64,000 nucleotides of DNA from Hungatella hathewayi (GCA_025149285.1 CP102274.1:1255501-1319500), one strand, 5' to 3'. Shown: positions 32,437-40,402, counted from the stretch's first letter. The notes: generated by a model not told the origin, from the sequence alone. Made by a program: numbers and translations.

Positions 32437-33364
32437 GCTGCCGCTGCTGCCGTTTCAGTTCCGCCAGTATATCCGGCGGGATACGGTCAACCAGCCGCTG
32501 TAAATTGTCCAGTTCGCTTTTCAGCTTTGCCCGTTCCATCGCATCTTTCATCTTGCCTTTTTCACTGGCTTTTGCCCTTGCTTCCAGCTTTTCATTTTCC
32601 GCTAACAGGTCATTGATTGTGACCTTGTATTTTTTCAACTGCCCGGAGAAATTCCCCATCTGTGGGAACCACTTTTTCAGCATGGAGAGGGCTTCCTCTT
32701 TTTTCTTTCCGGCATTCAGCGGGTTAATGCCGTCCAGCGTGGCTTCAATGGCTCTTGCCTGTTTGGATAGATTGACCGCCTGCTTGAACAGACGGGTGGG
32801 GATATGCTTCCTGCCTGTCTTGCTGGCACTTTCCCCACGCTCCAAGTCGGGATATTTCTCCACCATATAGGCGTGAAAATCGTCCTGCCATTTTGAGAGA
32901 TTGGCTCTGTTGCCGATAATCTCCTTAGCGCACAGGCGGTTGTCCTCTGTCAGAGGGACAAAGACCAAATGCAGGTGGGGTGTTTTCTCGTCCATGTGTA
33001 CCACTGCCGATACGATATTTTCCCGGCCTACCCGCCCGATTAAGAAATCAGCCGCCCTATGGAAAAATTCCTGTATCTCCTTTGGGGGCTTCTTCTTGAA
33101 AAACTCCGGGCTGGCGGTAATCAGCGTATCCACAAACCGGGTACTATCCTTACGGGTGCGGCAGCCAGCTTGTTCAATACGGTTCTGTATAAAGTGGTAG
33201 TACCTGCTCTCCGGCTTAACAATGTGGAAGTTGTATTTGCTCCGGCTGGTGTCAATGTCGGGATTGCTGGCGTACTGTTCCTTTTGCCGTTCGTGATGGG
33301 CTTCCAGCGGCCTTGCCGGGTTGCCCTTGTGTTTCTCAAACCGCAAGATTGCGTGTTGTGCCAT
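32420..33364 (-). CDS. mobV: MobV-family relaxase (Mob_Pre)
   Basis: 314 residues. The N-terminal relaxase domain has the MobV signature HMDEKTPHLHLVFVPLT (H123, H130, H132), the preceding NFHIVKPESRYYHF region and PTRLFKQAVNLSKQARAIEA. The C-terminal 100 residues form a predicted coiled coil (LKKYKVTINDLLAENEKLEA). MobV proteins of pMV158 and similar elements nick a hairpin-adjacent site; a matching candidate oriT lies at 36748-36771 within the same element. It would allow transfer with a helper T4SS. Confidence 0.92.
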   Translation of the reverse strand: MAQHAILRFEKHKGNPARPLEAHHERQKEQYASNPDIDTSRSKYNFHIVKPESRYYHFIQNRIEQAGCRTRKDSTRFVDTLITASPEFFKKKPPKEIQEFFHRAADFLIGRVGRENIVSAVVHMDEKTPHLHLVFVPLTEDNRLCAKEIIGNRANLSKWQDDFHAYMVEKYPDLERGESASKTGRKHIPTRLFKQAVNLSKQARAIEATLDGINPLNAGKKKEEALSMLKKWFPQMGNFSGQLKKYKVTINDLLAENEKLEARAKASEKGKMKDAMERAKLKSELDNLQRLVDRIPPDILAELKRQQRQHGKER

Positions 33365-33551
33365 TCTGCTCCTTTCCTCGTTCCATTCTTTTCCAGCGGG
33401 TTTTCCACAGGGAAAATCCCGCCGAAACTATCTCTGATAGGATTGGAATGGAATAGATATAAATAAAATCGTTTTAATCTCTGTATTTCTATATACCGTC
33501 CGGTTTTCGTACTTCAAGAGGATTGATTATCGTACTCTATGAGTGCGGTTT

Positions 33552-33947
33552 TCAGTCCTCCGGCGTTCCATAACCGGATTTCTTGAAGTCGGTGTTTGAA
33601 ACCGCTTCATAGGATTTTGGATAAATGCGGTTGGGTTTTCCACAGCCCTGCTTCTGGATTTCCACCAGTCCGGCATATTGTAGCTCCCGCAGGGTATTGA
33701 CCGCTTTCTGCCGCCCGCAGTGGAGCAGCTCCACTACCTCGTTAATGGGATAGTAGAGGTAAATCCGCCCGTATTCATCTGCCCAGCCGTTTTTTCGGGA
33801 TAGGTCTGTCCGGCGCAGGATAAAGGCGTACAGAACCTTTGCTTCGTTGGACAGGGGTGTGAATGTGGGGGCTTCAAAAAGGAAATTGGGAAGCCGGGTA
33901 AAGCTGACCGCCTTTTCCGGCTGATGGATATAAATGGTGTTTGCCAT
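33552..33947 (-). CDS. RepA_N-like replication initiator protein
   Basis: 131 residues that match the conserved N-terminal domain of RepA_N initiators (FTRLPNFLFEAPTFTPLSNE, AKVLYAFILRRTDLS, IYLYYPINEVVELLHCGRQK, NRIYPKSYEAV). Only this winged-helix domain is present; full RepA_N initiators are about 300 residues. In IMEs this short form is common and may regulate or initiate limited replication of the excised circle. The 187-bp gap to the relaxase gene (33365-33551) is AT-rich with no clear feature. Confidence 0.82.
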   Translation of the reverse strand: MANTIYIHQPEKAVSFTRLPNFLFEAPTFTPLSNEAKVLYAFILRRTDLSRKNGWADEYGRIYLYYPINEVVELLHCGRQKAVNTLRELQYAGLVEIQKQGCGKPNRIYPKSYEAVSNTDFKKSGYGTPED

Positions 33948-34058
33948 ATCGTGTTTTGTGGACGGTTAGAAGCCTGTTTCCGGGGGCAGACGGTAGTTTC
34001 TATTGCCTGCCCCTGTTCTGTGCTTGCAAAGCCTTGAAAATCAAGGACTTTTCAGCCC

Positions 34059-34472
34059 CTAACTGTCCACAGTAGACCTCCTTTTCCGTTCACTTTCTGT
34101 TTTCTGCCGCCTGTGAACTCTGGCGGCGCAGTCGGGGCAGTACTTTGCCCGGTTGGATTTAGGGACGAACACACCGCCGCAGACCGCACAGCGTTTCAAG
34201 TCCTTATCCCGGAAAATCTCCGCTTCCAGCGTCTTGTCCAGCGGCAAAACCGCCCAGCGGAACCACTTACAGCAGACCGAGAAAGAAACCGTCTGCGGAC
34301 AGGTGCAGGTGTCCCCATCGTCAAGGAACATACAGTTCCCGTCCTCATAACAGCAGCACTCCCGGCGGATCAGGGCGTTTGCCTGTTTCCGCTGCGCTGG
34401 GGTCATGCGGTAAAGGGAACCGTCCGGCCTGCGTTCCAGCGGTGGCAAGTCTTTATAGGGGTTATCTCTCAT
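34059..34472 (-). CDS. Cysteine-rich zinc-binding protein (Cys-rich VLP type)
   Basis: 137 residues from the ATG at 34472. It contains RRECCCYEDGNCMFLDDGDT, CTCPQTVSFSVCCKWFRWAV and a C-terminal CAVCGGVFVPKSNRAKYCPD zinc ribbon, the layout of the proteins called cysteine-rich VLP in gut mobile elements. The frame is open upstream to 34667, but that part overlaps a large inverted repeat and reads like noise. Probably binds DNA or the relaxosome; function unproven. Confidence 0.75.
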   Translation of the reverse strand: MRDNPYKDLPPLERRPDGSLYRMTPAQRKQANALIRRECCCYEDGNCMFLDDGDTCTCPQTVSFSVCCKWFRWAVLPLDKTLEAEIFRDKDLKRCAVCGGVFVPKSNRAKYCPDCAARVHRRQKTESERKRRSTVDS

Positions 34473-34566
34473 GCGTTCCCTCCATTTTTCGCTTTTGCCG
34501 TTCGCCCCGAAAAGGCTTCCTGCCCCATTCCTGCGGCGTGTTCCGGCGTTGGCACGCTCCCCGCAG

Positions 34567-34614
34567 CTTCTGGACACTTGTCCCGAAGTGACCTCTGGAC
34601 AAAGTGTCCAGAAG
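34567..34614. repeat. 13-bp inverted repeat with shared TTGTCCCGAAGT motif
   Basis: CTTCTGGACACTT (34567-34579) and AAGTGTCCAGAAG (34602-34614) are perfect inverted copies. The loop contains TGTCCCGAAGT, which occurs again in the palindrome at 36542-36562 in the same element. It sits in the 365-bp gap 34473-34837 between the divergent Cys-rich and DUF4365-like genes, so it could be an operator or origin-associated site. Confidence 0.6.
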
Positions 34615-34837
34615 TCCGTCTCCTTGCGGTGCTTCCCCGGCCGGGGTATTTCTTTTCGGACGGTCATTCGGTTTTCAAGGTGCTGTCCATCGATGAACTA
34701 CCCTAAGTCTACACCTAAATGACCGTTCGTCCCGTATATCCAAGAGGTAGGAAATCCGCCAAAAAAACTGCCTATTTCCACGCTCTCGGAATTGTGGTAG
34801 AATGAAAAAGAGAAATGTAGCAGGAGGTGGAAATGAA

Positions 34838-35299
34838 ATGTATAACCTAAATTGGTCAAGAAGTGACCTCACCCGGCAAAAGCTGGGGACGTTCTGTGAA
34901 TACTACGCAAAAATGTCATTAGCCTCTTATGGAGTGAGCATTTATACTTCCGAGGTTGATGACCATGGAATAGATTTTATTGCAGAAAGCAAGAGAGGAT
35001 TTTTGAAGTTTCAAGTTAAAGCCATTCGCAAAGGAACAGGCTATGTTTTTATGCGGGAGGAATATTTTGATATTTCAGACCAATCACTTTACTTGTTCTT
35101 GCTTTTGCTAAATGATGGCGAACACCCCATAGAATATTTAATTCCTGCGACCACATGGGATAACGACAGTAGTAATACTTTTGTTTACCATTCATACGAG
35201 GGTAAAAAGTCGAAACCAGAATATGGCCTAAATATTTCTGCCAAGAACATTCCGCAGCTCGAAAGATTTAAGTTAGAAAATATGATAACGGCAATATAA
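34838..35299 (+). CDS. DUF4365-like (PD-(D/E)XK nuclease-like) protein
   Basis: 153 residues starting at ATG 34838, nine bases after AGGAGGTGG; an in-frame ATG at 34802 lacks a good site. The segment GIDFIAES followed by FLKFQVKAI fits the D...E/QxK active-site pattern of the restriction-endonuclease fold used by DUF4365 proteins. An N-terminal helix LGTFCEYYAKMSLASYGVSI is also family-like. Such proteins are suspected defence or toxin nucleases. The gene directly precedes an XRE regulator and is separated from it by 13 bases. Confidence 0.6.
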   Translation: MYNLNWSRSDLTRQKLGTFCEYYAKMSLASYGVSIYTSEVDDHGIDFIAESKRGFLKFQVKAIRKGTGYVFMREEYFDISDQSLYLFLLLLNDGEHPIEYLIPATTWDNDSSNTFVYHSYEGKKSKPEYGLNISAKNIPQLERFKLENMITAI

Positions 35300-35312
35300 T
35301 GAGGAACAAAAT

Positions 35313-36113
35313 ATGGCTTTAACCATTCAAGAGCGCCTAAAAGACCTGCGTGTAGAGCGTGGGCTGACGCTGGAACAGCTTGCGGAGCAGACCCACCTCT
35401 CCAAGTCTGCGCTGGGCAGTTATGAAGCGGAGGATTTTAAGGACATCAGCCACTATGCCCTTATCAAGCTGGCGAAGTTTTACAGCGTGACCGCCGATTA
35501 CCTGCTGGGGCTGTCCGAAACAAAAAATCACCCAAACGCCGATCTTGCAGACCTGCGTGTGAGTGATGATATGATTGAACTGTTGAAAAGCGGGCTGGTG
35601 GATAATTTCCTCTTGTGTGAACTGGCGGTACACCCGGATTTCCCCCGGCTCATGGCTGACCTTGAAATCTATGTGAACGGAACGGCAGTCAAGCAGGTAC
35701 AGAGCGCAAATGCCATTGTGGATATTATGAGCGCAACCATTATGAAGCAGCACAATCCCGGCTTGTCCGACCCGCAGCTAAGGCAGCTTATCGCCGCCCA
35801 TATTGACGATGACAGCTTTTGCCGCTATGTAATACAGCAGGACATAAACGGCATAGCCCTTGACCTGCGGGAAGCCCATAAGGACGATTTTTTCAGCGTC
35901 CCGGAGGACAATCCTCTGGAAGATTTTTTGCAAGCCGCAGAAGCAGCGTCCACTCCGGGCAGCGACCCGGAACAGGCGGCGATGGCGTTTATCTGTAAAC
36001 GGCTCAAGCTGAACTATGGGAAGCTGTCGGAGGAAGAAAGAAAGTGGCTGAAAAGGATTGCGCAGAAGTCGGACTTGCTGAAAAACCCAAAACCGCAGCG
36101 GGGGAGAAAGTAA
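35313..36113 (+). CDS. XRE-family regulator with long C-terminal domain
   Basis: 266 residues. The N-terminal HTH (IQERLKDLRVERGLTLEQLA, then HLSKSALGSYEAED) is of Cro/C1 type and includes the YSVTADYLLGLS turn typical of phage and IME repressors. The C-terminal 190 residues are helical and acidic and not recognised. It lies in the same operon as the DUF4365-like protein and may silence it, or act as the immunity or control gene of the IME. Confidence 0.82.
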   Translation: MALTIQERLKDLRVERGLTLEQLAEQTHLSKSALGSYEAEDFKDISHYALIKLAKFYSVTADYLLGLSETKNHPNADLADLRVSDDMIELLKSGLVDNFLLCELAVHPDFPRLMADLEIYVNGTAVKQVQSANAIVDIMSATIMKQHNPGLSDPQLRQLIAAHIDDDSFCRYVIQQDINGIALDLREAHKDDFFSVPEDNPLEDFLQAAEAASTPGSDPEQAAMAFICKRLKLNYGKLSEEERKWLKRIAQKSDLLKNPKPQRGRK

Positions 36114-36192
36114 AGGGATAAATCGGGATTTGGCAAAGGCGTGTATATGAAAAAGTAACTTCCAGTTTGCAAGAGAAAGGTATGGTGAGCGA

Positions 36193-36402
36193 ATGAGAAT
36201 ATTATACGAACTTTCATGGTTATGGGAGACGCTGGTTATTGCGCTTGCGGTTGCGGCTGTTTGCGTGGTTTGCGCCATGCTAATCTGTAAGGCAGTAAAG
36301 AAGAACCTCAGCAAAAAAACGGCGGCAGTTATCGGCGCAGCAGCGTTTGCGGGCGCTGTTTTGGCAGTCATTGTGATTGCCCGGACTCCGATGCCGCTTT
36401 GA
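36193..36402 (+). CDS. Small two-helix membrane protein
   Basis: 69 residues with two hydrophobic segments (LVIALAVAAVCVVCAMLIC and AAVIGAAAFAGAVLAVIVIA) separated by a KAVKKNLSKKT loop. The start follows GAAAGGTATGGTGAGCGA. No family is recognised; it could be a holin-like or membrane-sensing protein of the IME. Confidence 0.5.
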   Translation: MRILYELSWLWETLVIALAVAAVCVVCAMLICKAVKKNLSKKTAAVIGAAAFAGAVLAVIVIARTPMPL

Positions 36403-36541
36403 TTAAACGGGATGCTTGATTGCCTGTGCATAAGTACAACTTCAAGTTTATCGGGGAAATAGCAAAGCCCTAAAACGGCTTCCCGCCCATTTCAATTTTG
36501 AGAGAAAAATCCGTCTGTTTTTTCGTGAGTGTGTCCACAAG

Positions 36542-36562
36542 TTCGGGACATTTTGTCCCGAA
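36542..36562. repeat. Palindrome TTCGGGACA-TTT-TGTCCCGAA
   Basis: A perfect 9-bp inverted repeat with a 3-base centre. The TGTCCCGAAGT half is shared with the repeat at 34567-34614. It lies in the noncoding right end of the IME (36403-36888), which otherwise holds the oriT-like site and no gene. Confidence 0.6.
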
Positions 36563-36747
36563 GTCCGGCGTGGGACGAGGAACGGGGGCTTTCATATACG
36601 CCCTGTCTGCTGATAAAACCAGTCCTGCGTTTGCGGCTCCACGCCACGCAATCACAGCCCTGCTTTCCTGCCGCTTCAAATGCCCTTGCCCTCTCCGGCG
36701 GCAACGGCATTTTCACGGCAACGCCGACAGAGCGTATAACACACTAC

Positions 36748-36771
36748 ACTTTGCGAGCAAAGTCGTGTGCC
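36748..36771 (+). other. Candidate oriT of the IME (MobV type)
   Basis: A hairpin ACTTTGC-GA-GCAAAGT (36748-36763) is followed immediately by CGTGTGCC (36764-36771). From memory, the pMV158 transfer origin has a hairpin with ACTTT and AAAGT arms followed by a TAGTGTG nick region. A MobV relaxase is encoded in the same element. A second hairpin (CCAAGGGGC/GCCCCTTTGG) follows. No experiment or alignment backs the exact nick. Confidence 0.55.
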
Positions 36772-36888
36772 AAGGGGCAAGCCCCTTTGGAAACCCCTGA
36801 CAACAAAACAGGCTGAATATCCCGCACTTTCCCGGTGCTTGATACTCAGCCTTTATTTGTTGTCAGCAGCCCCCGTTTCGTGGTCTGC

Positions 36889-36908
36889 GTGTAGTTCCTT
36901 GTAAACTG
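36889..36908 (-). repeat. IME right terminal inverted repeat
   Basis: GTGTAGTTCCTTGTAAACTG, the inverted partner of the left end at 30562-30581 with one mismatch. The AT-rich ICE sequence resumes immediately to the right. Confidence 0.7.
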
Positions 36909-36994
36909 ACCTAATCTGCCTGGTAATTAACTTTATTCCATACTAAATCAGACAAGTAAATTTGATTGCTAAGTATTTATGTGTCCTTACCTTC

Positions 36995-37050
36995 TTTACA
37001 GAAGAAAAGAAAATGTGTTATGATAGAATTATAAGTTTGTAACGTTATAA
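36995..37050 (+). promoter_or_regulatory. Promoter and LacI-type operator of the regulator gene
   Basis: A -35 like TTTACA (36995-37000), an 18-base spacer, and a -10 TATGAT (37019-37024) precede the operator TTGTAACGTTATAA (37037-37050). The operator differs by one base from the perfect palindrome found at 40169-40182. It lies just downstream of the -10, so repression of the regulator's own gene is likely. Confidence 0.7.
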
Positions 37051-37073
37051 AACAGATGGGATGTGGATATCGT

Positions 37074-39254
37074 ATGGCGACAATATTAGATGTAGCAAAT
37101 CTGGCGGGTGTTTCCCAGGGGACAGTTTCAAATGTTCTGAACAGGAAGGGAAATGTTAGCAGTGAAAAAATAAAGGTAGTAGAAGAGGCTGCAAAGCAGT
37201 TGGGTTTTACTATCAACGAAAAAGCAAAGATGTTGAGGAAGGGGAGCAGCAATATTATAGCGGTTATTTTGCCTAATATTCAGTTCAGGCATTATCGCGA
37301 TTTTTATACCAGTCTGAGGGCTTATGCGATCAAAAATGGCTATACTACAAATATTCTTATATCTAATGATAATCCGGAGGAGGAACTTCTTCTGATTCAG
37401 CAGGCAAAATCTGCAATGAGTGAAGGGATAGCGGTGTTTTCGTGTTTGGAAGGTTCTGAAAACAAGTATGGGCAGGCCGGTTTTACTAATGTCTGCTTTG
37501 TTGAGCGGAGGCCCCAGTTTACGGCTGATTATTATGGTTTCGACTACTCTGCAGCAGGTCGGGAGATGGCGGAATCTGCCGTGAGAAGAGGGTATCAGGA
37601 TATTTTAGTATTTACTGGTTCCACACGTTTTTCGAATGAAAATGAGTTTGCAGAAGCATTTAAGCAGATGGTAAAGGTAGGGGGGGATTGCACGGTAACC
37701 CACATTTCCACGGATGCGGGAAGAATCTCCCATACGGTCTTGACTGCATTGATCGGGGAAAGGAAAGTTGATGCGGTTTTTACGACGAATATCGGCTTTG
37801 CGGATAAAATACGACAGATAAGGAACTCTTTTTCCGGAAAAGATGAGTTGCCCATACACACGCTTGCTCCGGTCTTCACACTGCCTGAAAAAGACTATAG
37901 CAAGTATGAATTGAACTATAGTTATCTCGGTAGAGAGGTGGCAGAGAATCTGATTAAATCCATAAAGGACAAACCGAAGCTGGAAAACCACATCATGGAT
38001 AATGATGGACAGAGAAAGTGGCACCAGATAGAACTGAAAAAACCCGGGACGAAGTGTCTGAATGTATTGGCCCTGGAGAGTCCGGAAGCGCTTGCCATGA
38101 AAGGCCTTGCCAGACTTTACACAGAGAAGACGGGAACAGAGGTAAAGATAGCAGTATTCTCTTATGATGAAATATATGAGGCGTTTGTGAATTGTGAAGA
38201 TTTCGGAATATTTGATGTTTTTCGAATTGATGTGACATGGCTGTCGTGGTTTGCTGATAAAATACTGCTTCCGATTGATGAGATTGATCCTGATATTTCT
38301 GAGATATTTCCGGAATATATACCGGCGCTTACGGACAAATATTCCAAAGTAAATGGAAGGGTCTATGCACTTCCCGTGACGCCCAGCGCCCAGTTGCTTT
38401 TTTACCGCAAGGATTTGTTTGAAAATGTGGCGATGAGGCGCCAGTATCAGGAGATGTATCGTGAAGAGTTGAAGGTTCCGGAAAGCTTTGAGGCATTTAA
38501 TCGGATTGCAGGTTTTTTTACTAAAAAAATGAATGGCAATTCGCCGGTTCGGTATGGCACCAGTCTGACTCTTGGAAATACGGGGGTGGCAGCGACAGAA
38601 TTCCTTACCAGATTTTTCAGCTACCAGAAAAATCTTTACCAGGAGAATGGACATATTGAGATCAACAATGAAATTGGAGTGCGCGCCCTGCATGATTTGA
38701 TGAAGTCTATGAAGTGCATCGGTCCAGCCAATGTGCCGTGGTGGACGGATTCAGCAAAGGCTTTTTCCGATGGAGATGTGGCAATGTCCATTATGTTCAG
38801 CAATTATGCCTCCGAGATTCTGGGGTATCAGTCAAAAATCATTGATAAAGTGGGGTGTGCTTTTGTTCCAGGGAGGAATCCTTTGATAGGAGGAGGATCA
38901 TTGGGGATTGCAAAGAAGAGTCGTCATCCGGAGGATGCTCTGGCGTTTATCAAATGGATGACCAGGGAACCGGTGGCCTCGGCGCTGGCGGCGCTTGGAA
39001 GCGTCTCTCCCTGTAATAAAACGTATGAGATATACGATATTGTTGATGTTTTTCCATGGCTCGAATTATCGAAAGATTGTTTCGCTATGTCAGAGACCCG
39101 GCGTCGGCCGCCGGATCAGATGAAACCATTTAATGAACGGAAATTTTTAAGCATTCTGGGGACTGCTGTAAAGAACGTGAGCGTCGGTGTAATGGAGCCG
39201 GGAGAGGCGCTGGATACTGCGCAGAAGGCTATAGAACGTGATTTATTAAATTAA
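37074..39254 (+). CDS. LacI-type regulator fused to an extracellular-type solute-binding domain
   Basis: 726 residues counted from the ATG at 37074, the normal LacI start (MATILDVANLAGVSQGTVSN). Residues 1-50 are the LacI HTH and hinge. Residues 55-315 are the usual periplasmic-binding-like effector domain. From about residue 325 (CLNVLALESPEALAMKGLAR) to the end it is a family-1 solute-binding domain like those of sugar ABC importers (VNGRVYALPVTPSAQLLFYR; DGDVAMSIMFSNYASEIL). There is no signal peptide, so both binding domains must work in the cytoplasm. It probably represses the adjacent hydrolase and ABC transporter genes through the TTATAACGTTATAA sites. Such double-sensor fusions are uncommon. 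Confidence 0.88.
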   Translation: MATILDVANLAGVSQGTVSNVLNRKGNVSSEKIKVVEEAAKQLGFTINEKAKMLRKGSSNIIAVILPNIQFRHYRDFYTSLRAYAIKNGYTTNILISNDNPEEELLLIQQAKSAMSEGIAVFSCLEGSENKYGQAGFTNVCFVERRPQFTADYYGFDYSAAGREMAESAVRRGYQDILVFTGSTRFSNENEFAEAFKQMVKVGGDCTVTHISTDAGRISHTVLTALIGERKVDAVFTTNIGFADKIRQIRNSFSGKDELPIHTLAPVFTLPEKDYSKYELNYSYLGREVAENLIKSIKDKPKLENHIMDNDGQRKWHQIELKKPGTKCLNVLALESPEALAMKGLARLYTEKTGTEVKIAVFSYDEIYEAFVNCEDFGIFDVFRIDVTWLSWFADKILLPIDEIDPDISEIFPEYIPALTDKYSKVNGRVYALPVTPSAQLLFYRKDLFENVAMRRQYQEMYREELKVPESFEAFNRIAGFFTKKMNGNSPVRYGTSLTLGNTGVAATEFLTRFFSYQKNLYQENGHIEINNEIGVRALHDLMKSMKCIGPANVPWWTDSAKAFSDGDVAMSIMFSNYASEILGYQSKIIDKVGCAFVPGRNPLIGGGSLGIAKKSRHPEDALAFIKWMTREPVASALAALGSVSPCNKTYEIYDIVDVFPWLELSKDCFAMSETRRRPPDQMKPFNERKFLSILGTAVKNVSVGVMEPGEALDTAQKAIERDLLN

Positions 39255-39268
39255 CATCATTTTAAAGT

Positions 39269-39309
39269 AAAACGGAAGACGTCGTATAGTTACATGCCTT
39301 CCGTTTTTT
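39269..39309. terminator. Bidirectional terminator between convergent genes
   Basis: AAAACGGAAG at 39269-39278 pairs with CTTCCGTTTT near 39298-39307 and is followed by a T run. On the other strand the left arm ends in AAAA, so it could serve the convergent hydrolase gene too. Confidence 0.75.
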
Positions 39310-39324
39310 TGTTTTGCAGAAATA

Positions 39325-40143
39325 TTAGATATCCAGTACCATTCCATCAAATGCGGCGATGAAACCGTTAGTACGGGCCAGGGAATCTGTATGTTCGTGA
39401 AGCGGATTAAAGGTATGGGCGAAATGAGTGATGACAAACCGGGTATTTTCATTGGCCATGCCTTCTTTTTGCATCCGTTCTTTTACCAGTATATTATCAG
39501 GGAGCCCCATGTGATTTGGAAAATGGTGTCCGACTTCTATACTGGTACAATCTAAGACGACCAGAGAAAAACGGTGACTACTCAGATGGCGCCATGTTTC
39601 TTCAGGAAAGAAGGTGCTGTCGTGAGCGTAGAGCAGTTCTCTGGAATCTTTTTCCACAATGTAAATAAAACAGTCCTCTTTTGCATCGTGCAGCGTGGAC
39701 ACAGGAGTAATCTTATAATCATCAATGAAAAACGGTACGCCTCCTGTCAATTCGCAGAACTTTACATGCGAGAGCAGTGCCGCATTGTCTCTATGCTCTT
39801 CTTTGAATTTTTTATGGACAGATGAATTTCCGTATATCGTGAAAGGATGCGGTTCAATGCAGAAAGGGGGGAGTAGATAGTGAAAATCTGTAGGAAAAAA
39901 ATGGTCTGCATGAGAATGGGTTACAATAAGATGATGAATTTTGCTTAAATCAACGTGTGCTTGTGTACTGAGTGCATACGTGTCGGCAGAAAAGTCGATA
40001 AGAATTTTTTCGTCAATGCATGAGCTTGTGCGCCGGCGAAGATTTTTACCTCCCAGCTCTCTTGCTTCTGTGCAGTATTTACAGGTACAAAATAGAGATG
40101 GAAAAGCTTCAGATGCACCGGTTCCGTTTAATTGTAATTTCAT
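39325..40143 (-). CDS. PhnP-like metallo-beta-lactamase-fold phosphodiesterase
   Basis: 272 residues from ATG 40143 (GGAGG eight bases upstream). The MBL metal motif THSHADHFFP is present, plus a later H in LYAHDSTF and in FVITHFAHT. The N-terminal CTCKYCTEARELGGKN matches the Cys motif of PhnP proteins, which hydrolyse 5-phosphoribosyl 1,2-cyclic phosphate. No C-P lyase genes are nearby, so the substrate is likely another cyclic phosphate or phosphodiester linked to the transported compound. A perfect LacI operator lies 26 bases upstream of the start. Confidence 0.8.
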   Translation of the reverse strand: MKLQLNGTGASEAFPSLFCTCKYCTEARELGGKNLRRRTSSCIDEKILIDFSADTYALSTQAHVDLSKIHHLIVTHSHADHFFPTDFHYLLPPFCIEPHPFTIYGNSSVHKKFKEEHRDNAALLSHVKFCELTGGVPFFIDDYKITPVSTLHDAKEDCFIYIVEKDSRELLYAHDSTFFPEETWRHLSSHRFSLVVLDCTSIEVGHHFPNHMGLPDNILVKERMQKEGMANENTRFVITHFAHTFNPLHEHTDSLARTNGFIAAFDGMVLDI

Positions 40144-40168
40144 AGTATCCTCCATTAAAAAAGAAATT

Positions 40169-40182
40169 TTATAACGTTATAA
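40169..40182. promoter_or_regulatory. LacI-type operator (perfect palindrome)
   Basis: TTATAACGTTATAA, a perfect 14-bp palindrome with the central CG typical of LacI-family sites. It lies just upstream of the leftward PhnP-like gene. Confidence 0.75.
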
Positions 40183-40274
40183 TAGAACCGTTCCCATGTA
40201 TTGTCAAGGAAAATTACGTAAGTAAAGATAAAATTTTGTAACACAAAAAAACTTAACAATTAAAAACTTAATAT

Positions 40275-40288
40275 TTATAACGATTTAA
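40275..40288. promoter_or_regulatory. LacI-type operator (imperfect)
   Basis: TTATAACGATTTAA has one perfect half-site and a degraded second half. It is in the 306-bp AT-rich region between the divergent PhnP-like and solute-binding protein genes. Confidence 0.5.
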
Positions 40289-40373
40289 TTGACATAAATG
40301 CTTTAAAATAAAGAATGTCACAAATAATAATAAATAAAAGAAAGAAAAACTAACAAAAATAATAAAAAATATA

Positions 40374-40402
40374 TTGACACGTTATAATAAAAGTGATATA
40401 AC
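40374..40402 (+). promoter_or_regulatory. Promoter of the ABC importer operon with overlapping operator
   Basis: TTGACA (40374-40379), a 17-base spacer and TATAAC (40397-40402). The half-site CGTTATAA starts at 40380, so an operator-like TTGACACGTTATAA (40374-40387) covers the -35 box. Binding of the LacI-type regulator would block RNA polymerase. Confidence 0.7.

Larger units (their letters stand above)
30562..36908. mobile_element. Nested integrative mobilizable element (IME), about 6.3 kb
   Basis: Bounded by an inverted repeat: CAGTTTACAAGGGACTACAC at 30562-30581 and, on the opposite strand, CAGTTTACAAGGAACTACAC at 36889-36908 (19 of 20 identical). Inside are a serine recombinase, a MobV relaxase, a RepA-like protein, a Cys-rich protein, a DUF4365-like protein, an XRE regulator and a small membrane protein. 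Base composition is visibly more GC-rich than the surrounding ICE, suggesting a recent origin from another gut Firmicute. It carries no secretion genes and would use those of the host ICE or another element to transfer. Confidence 0.8.

Noticed and set aside
32505..34722. Several plus-strand ORFs opposite the MobV, RepA-like and Cys-rich genes
   Set aside because: No ribosome sites or domain motifs; the minus-strand genes explain the sequence.
35778..36431. Minus-strand ORF of 217 codons opposite the XRE regulator
   Set aside because: Antisense to a good HTH gene and composed of low-quality sequence.
37605..38693. Minus-strand ORF of 362 codons inside the LacI-fusion gene
   Set aside because: Shadow of the regulator; Arg, Ile and His-rich composition with no motif.
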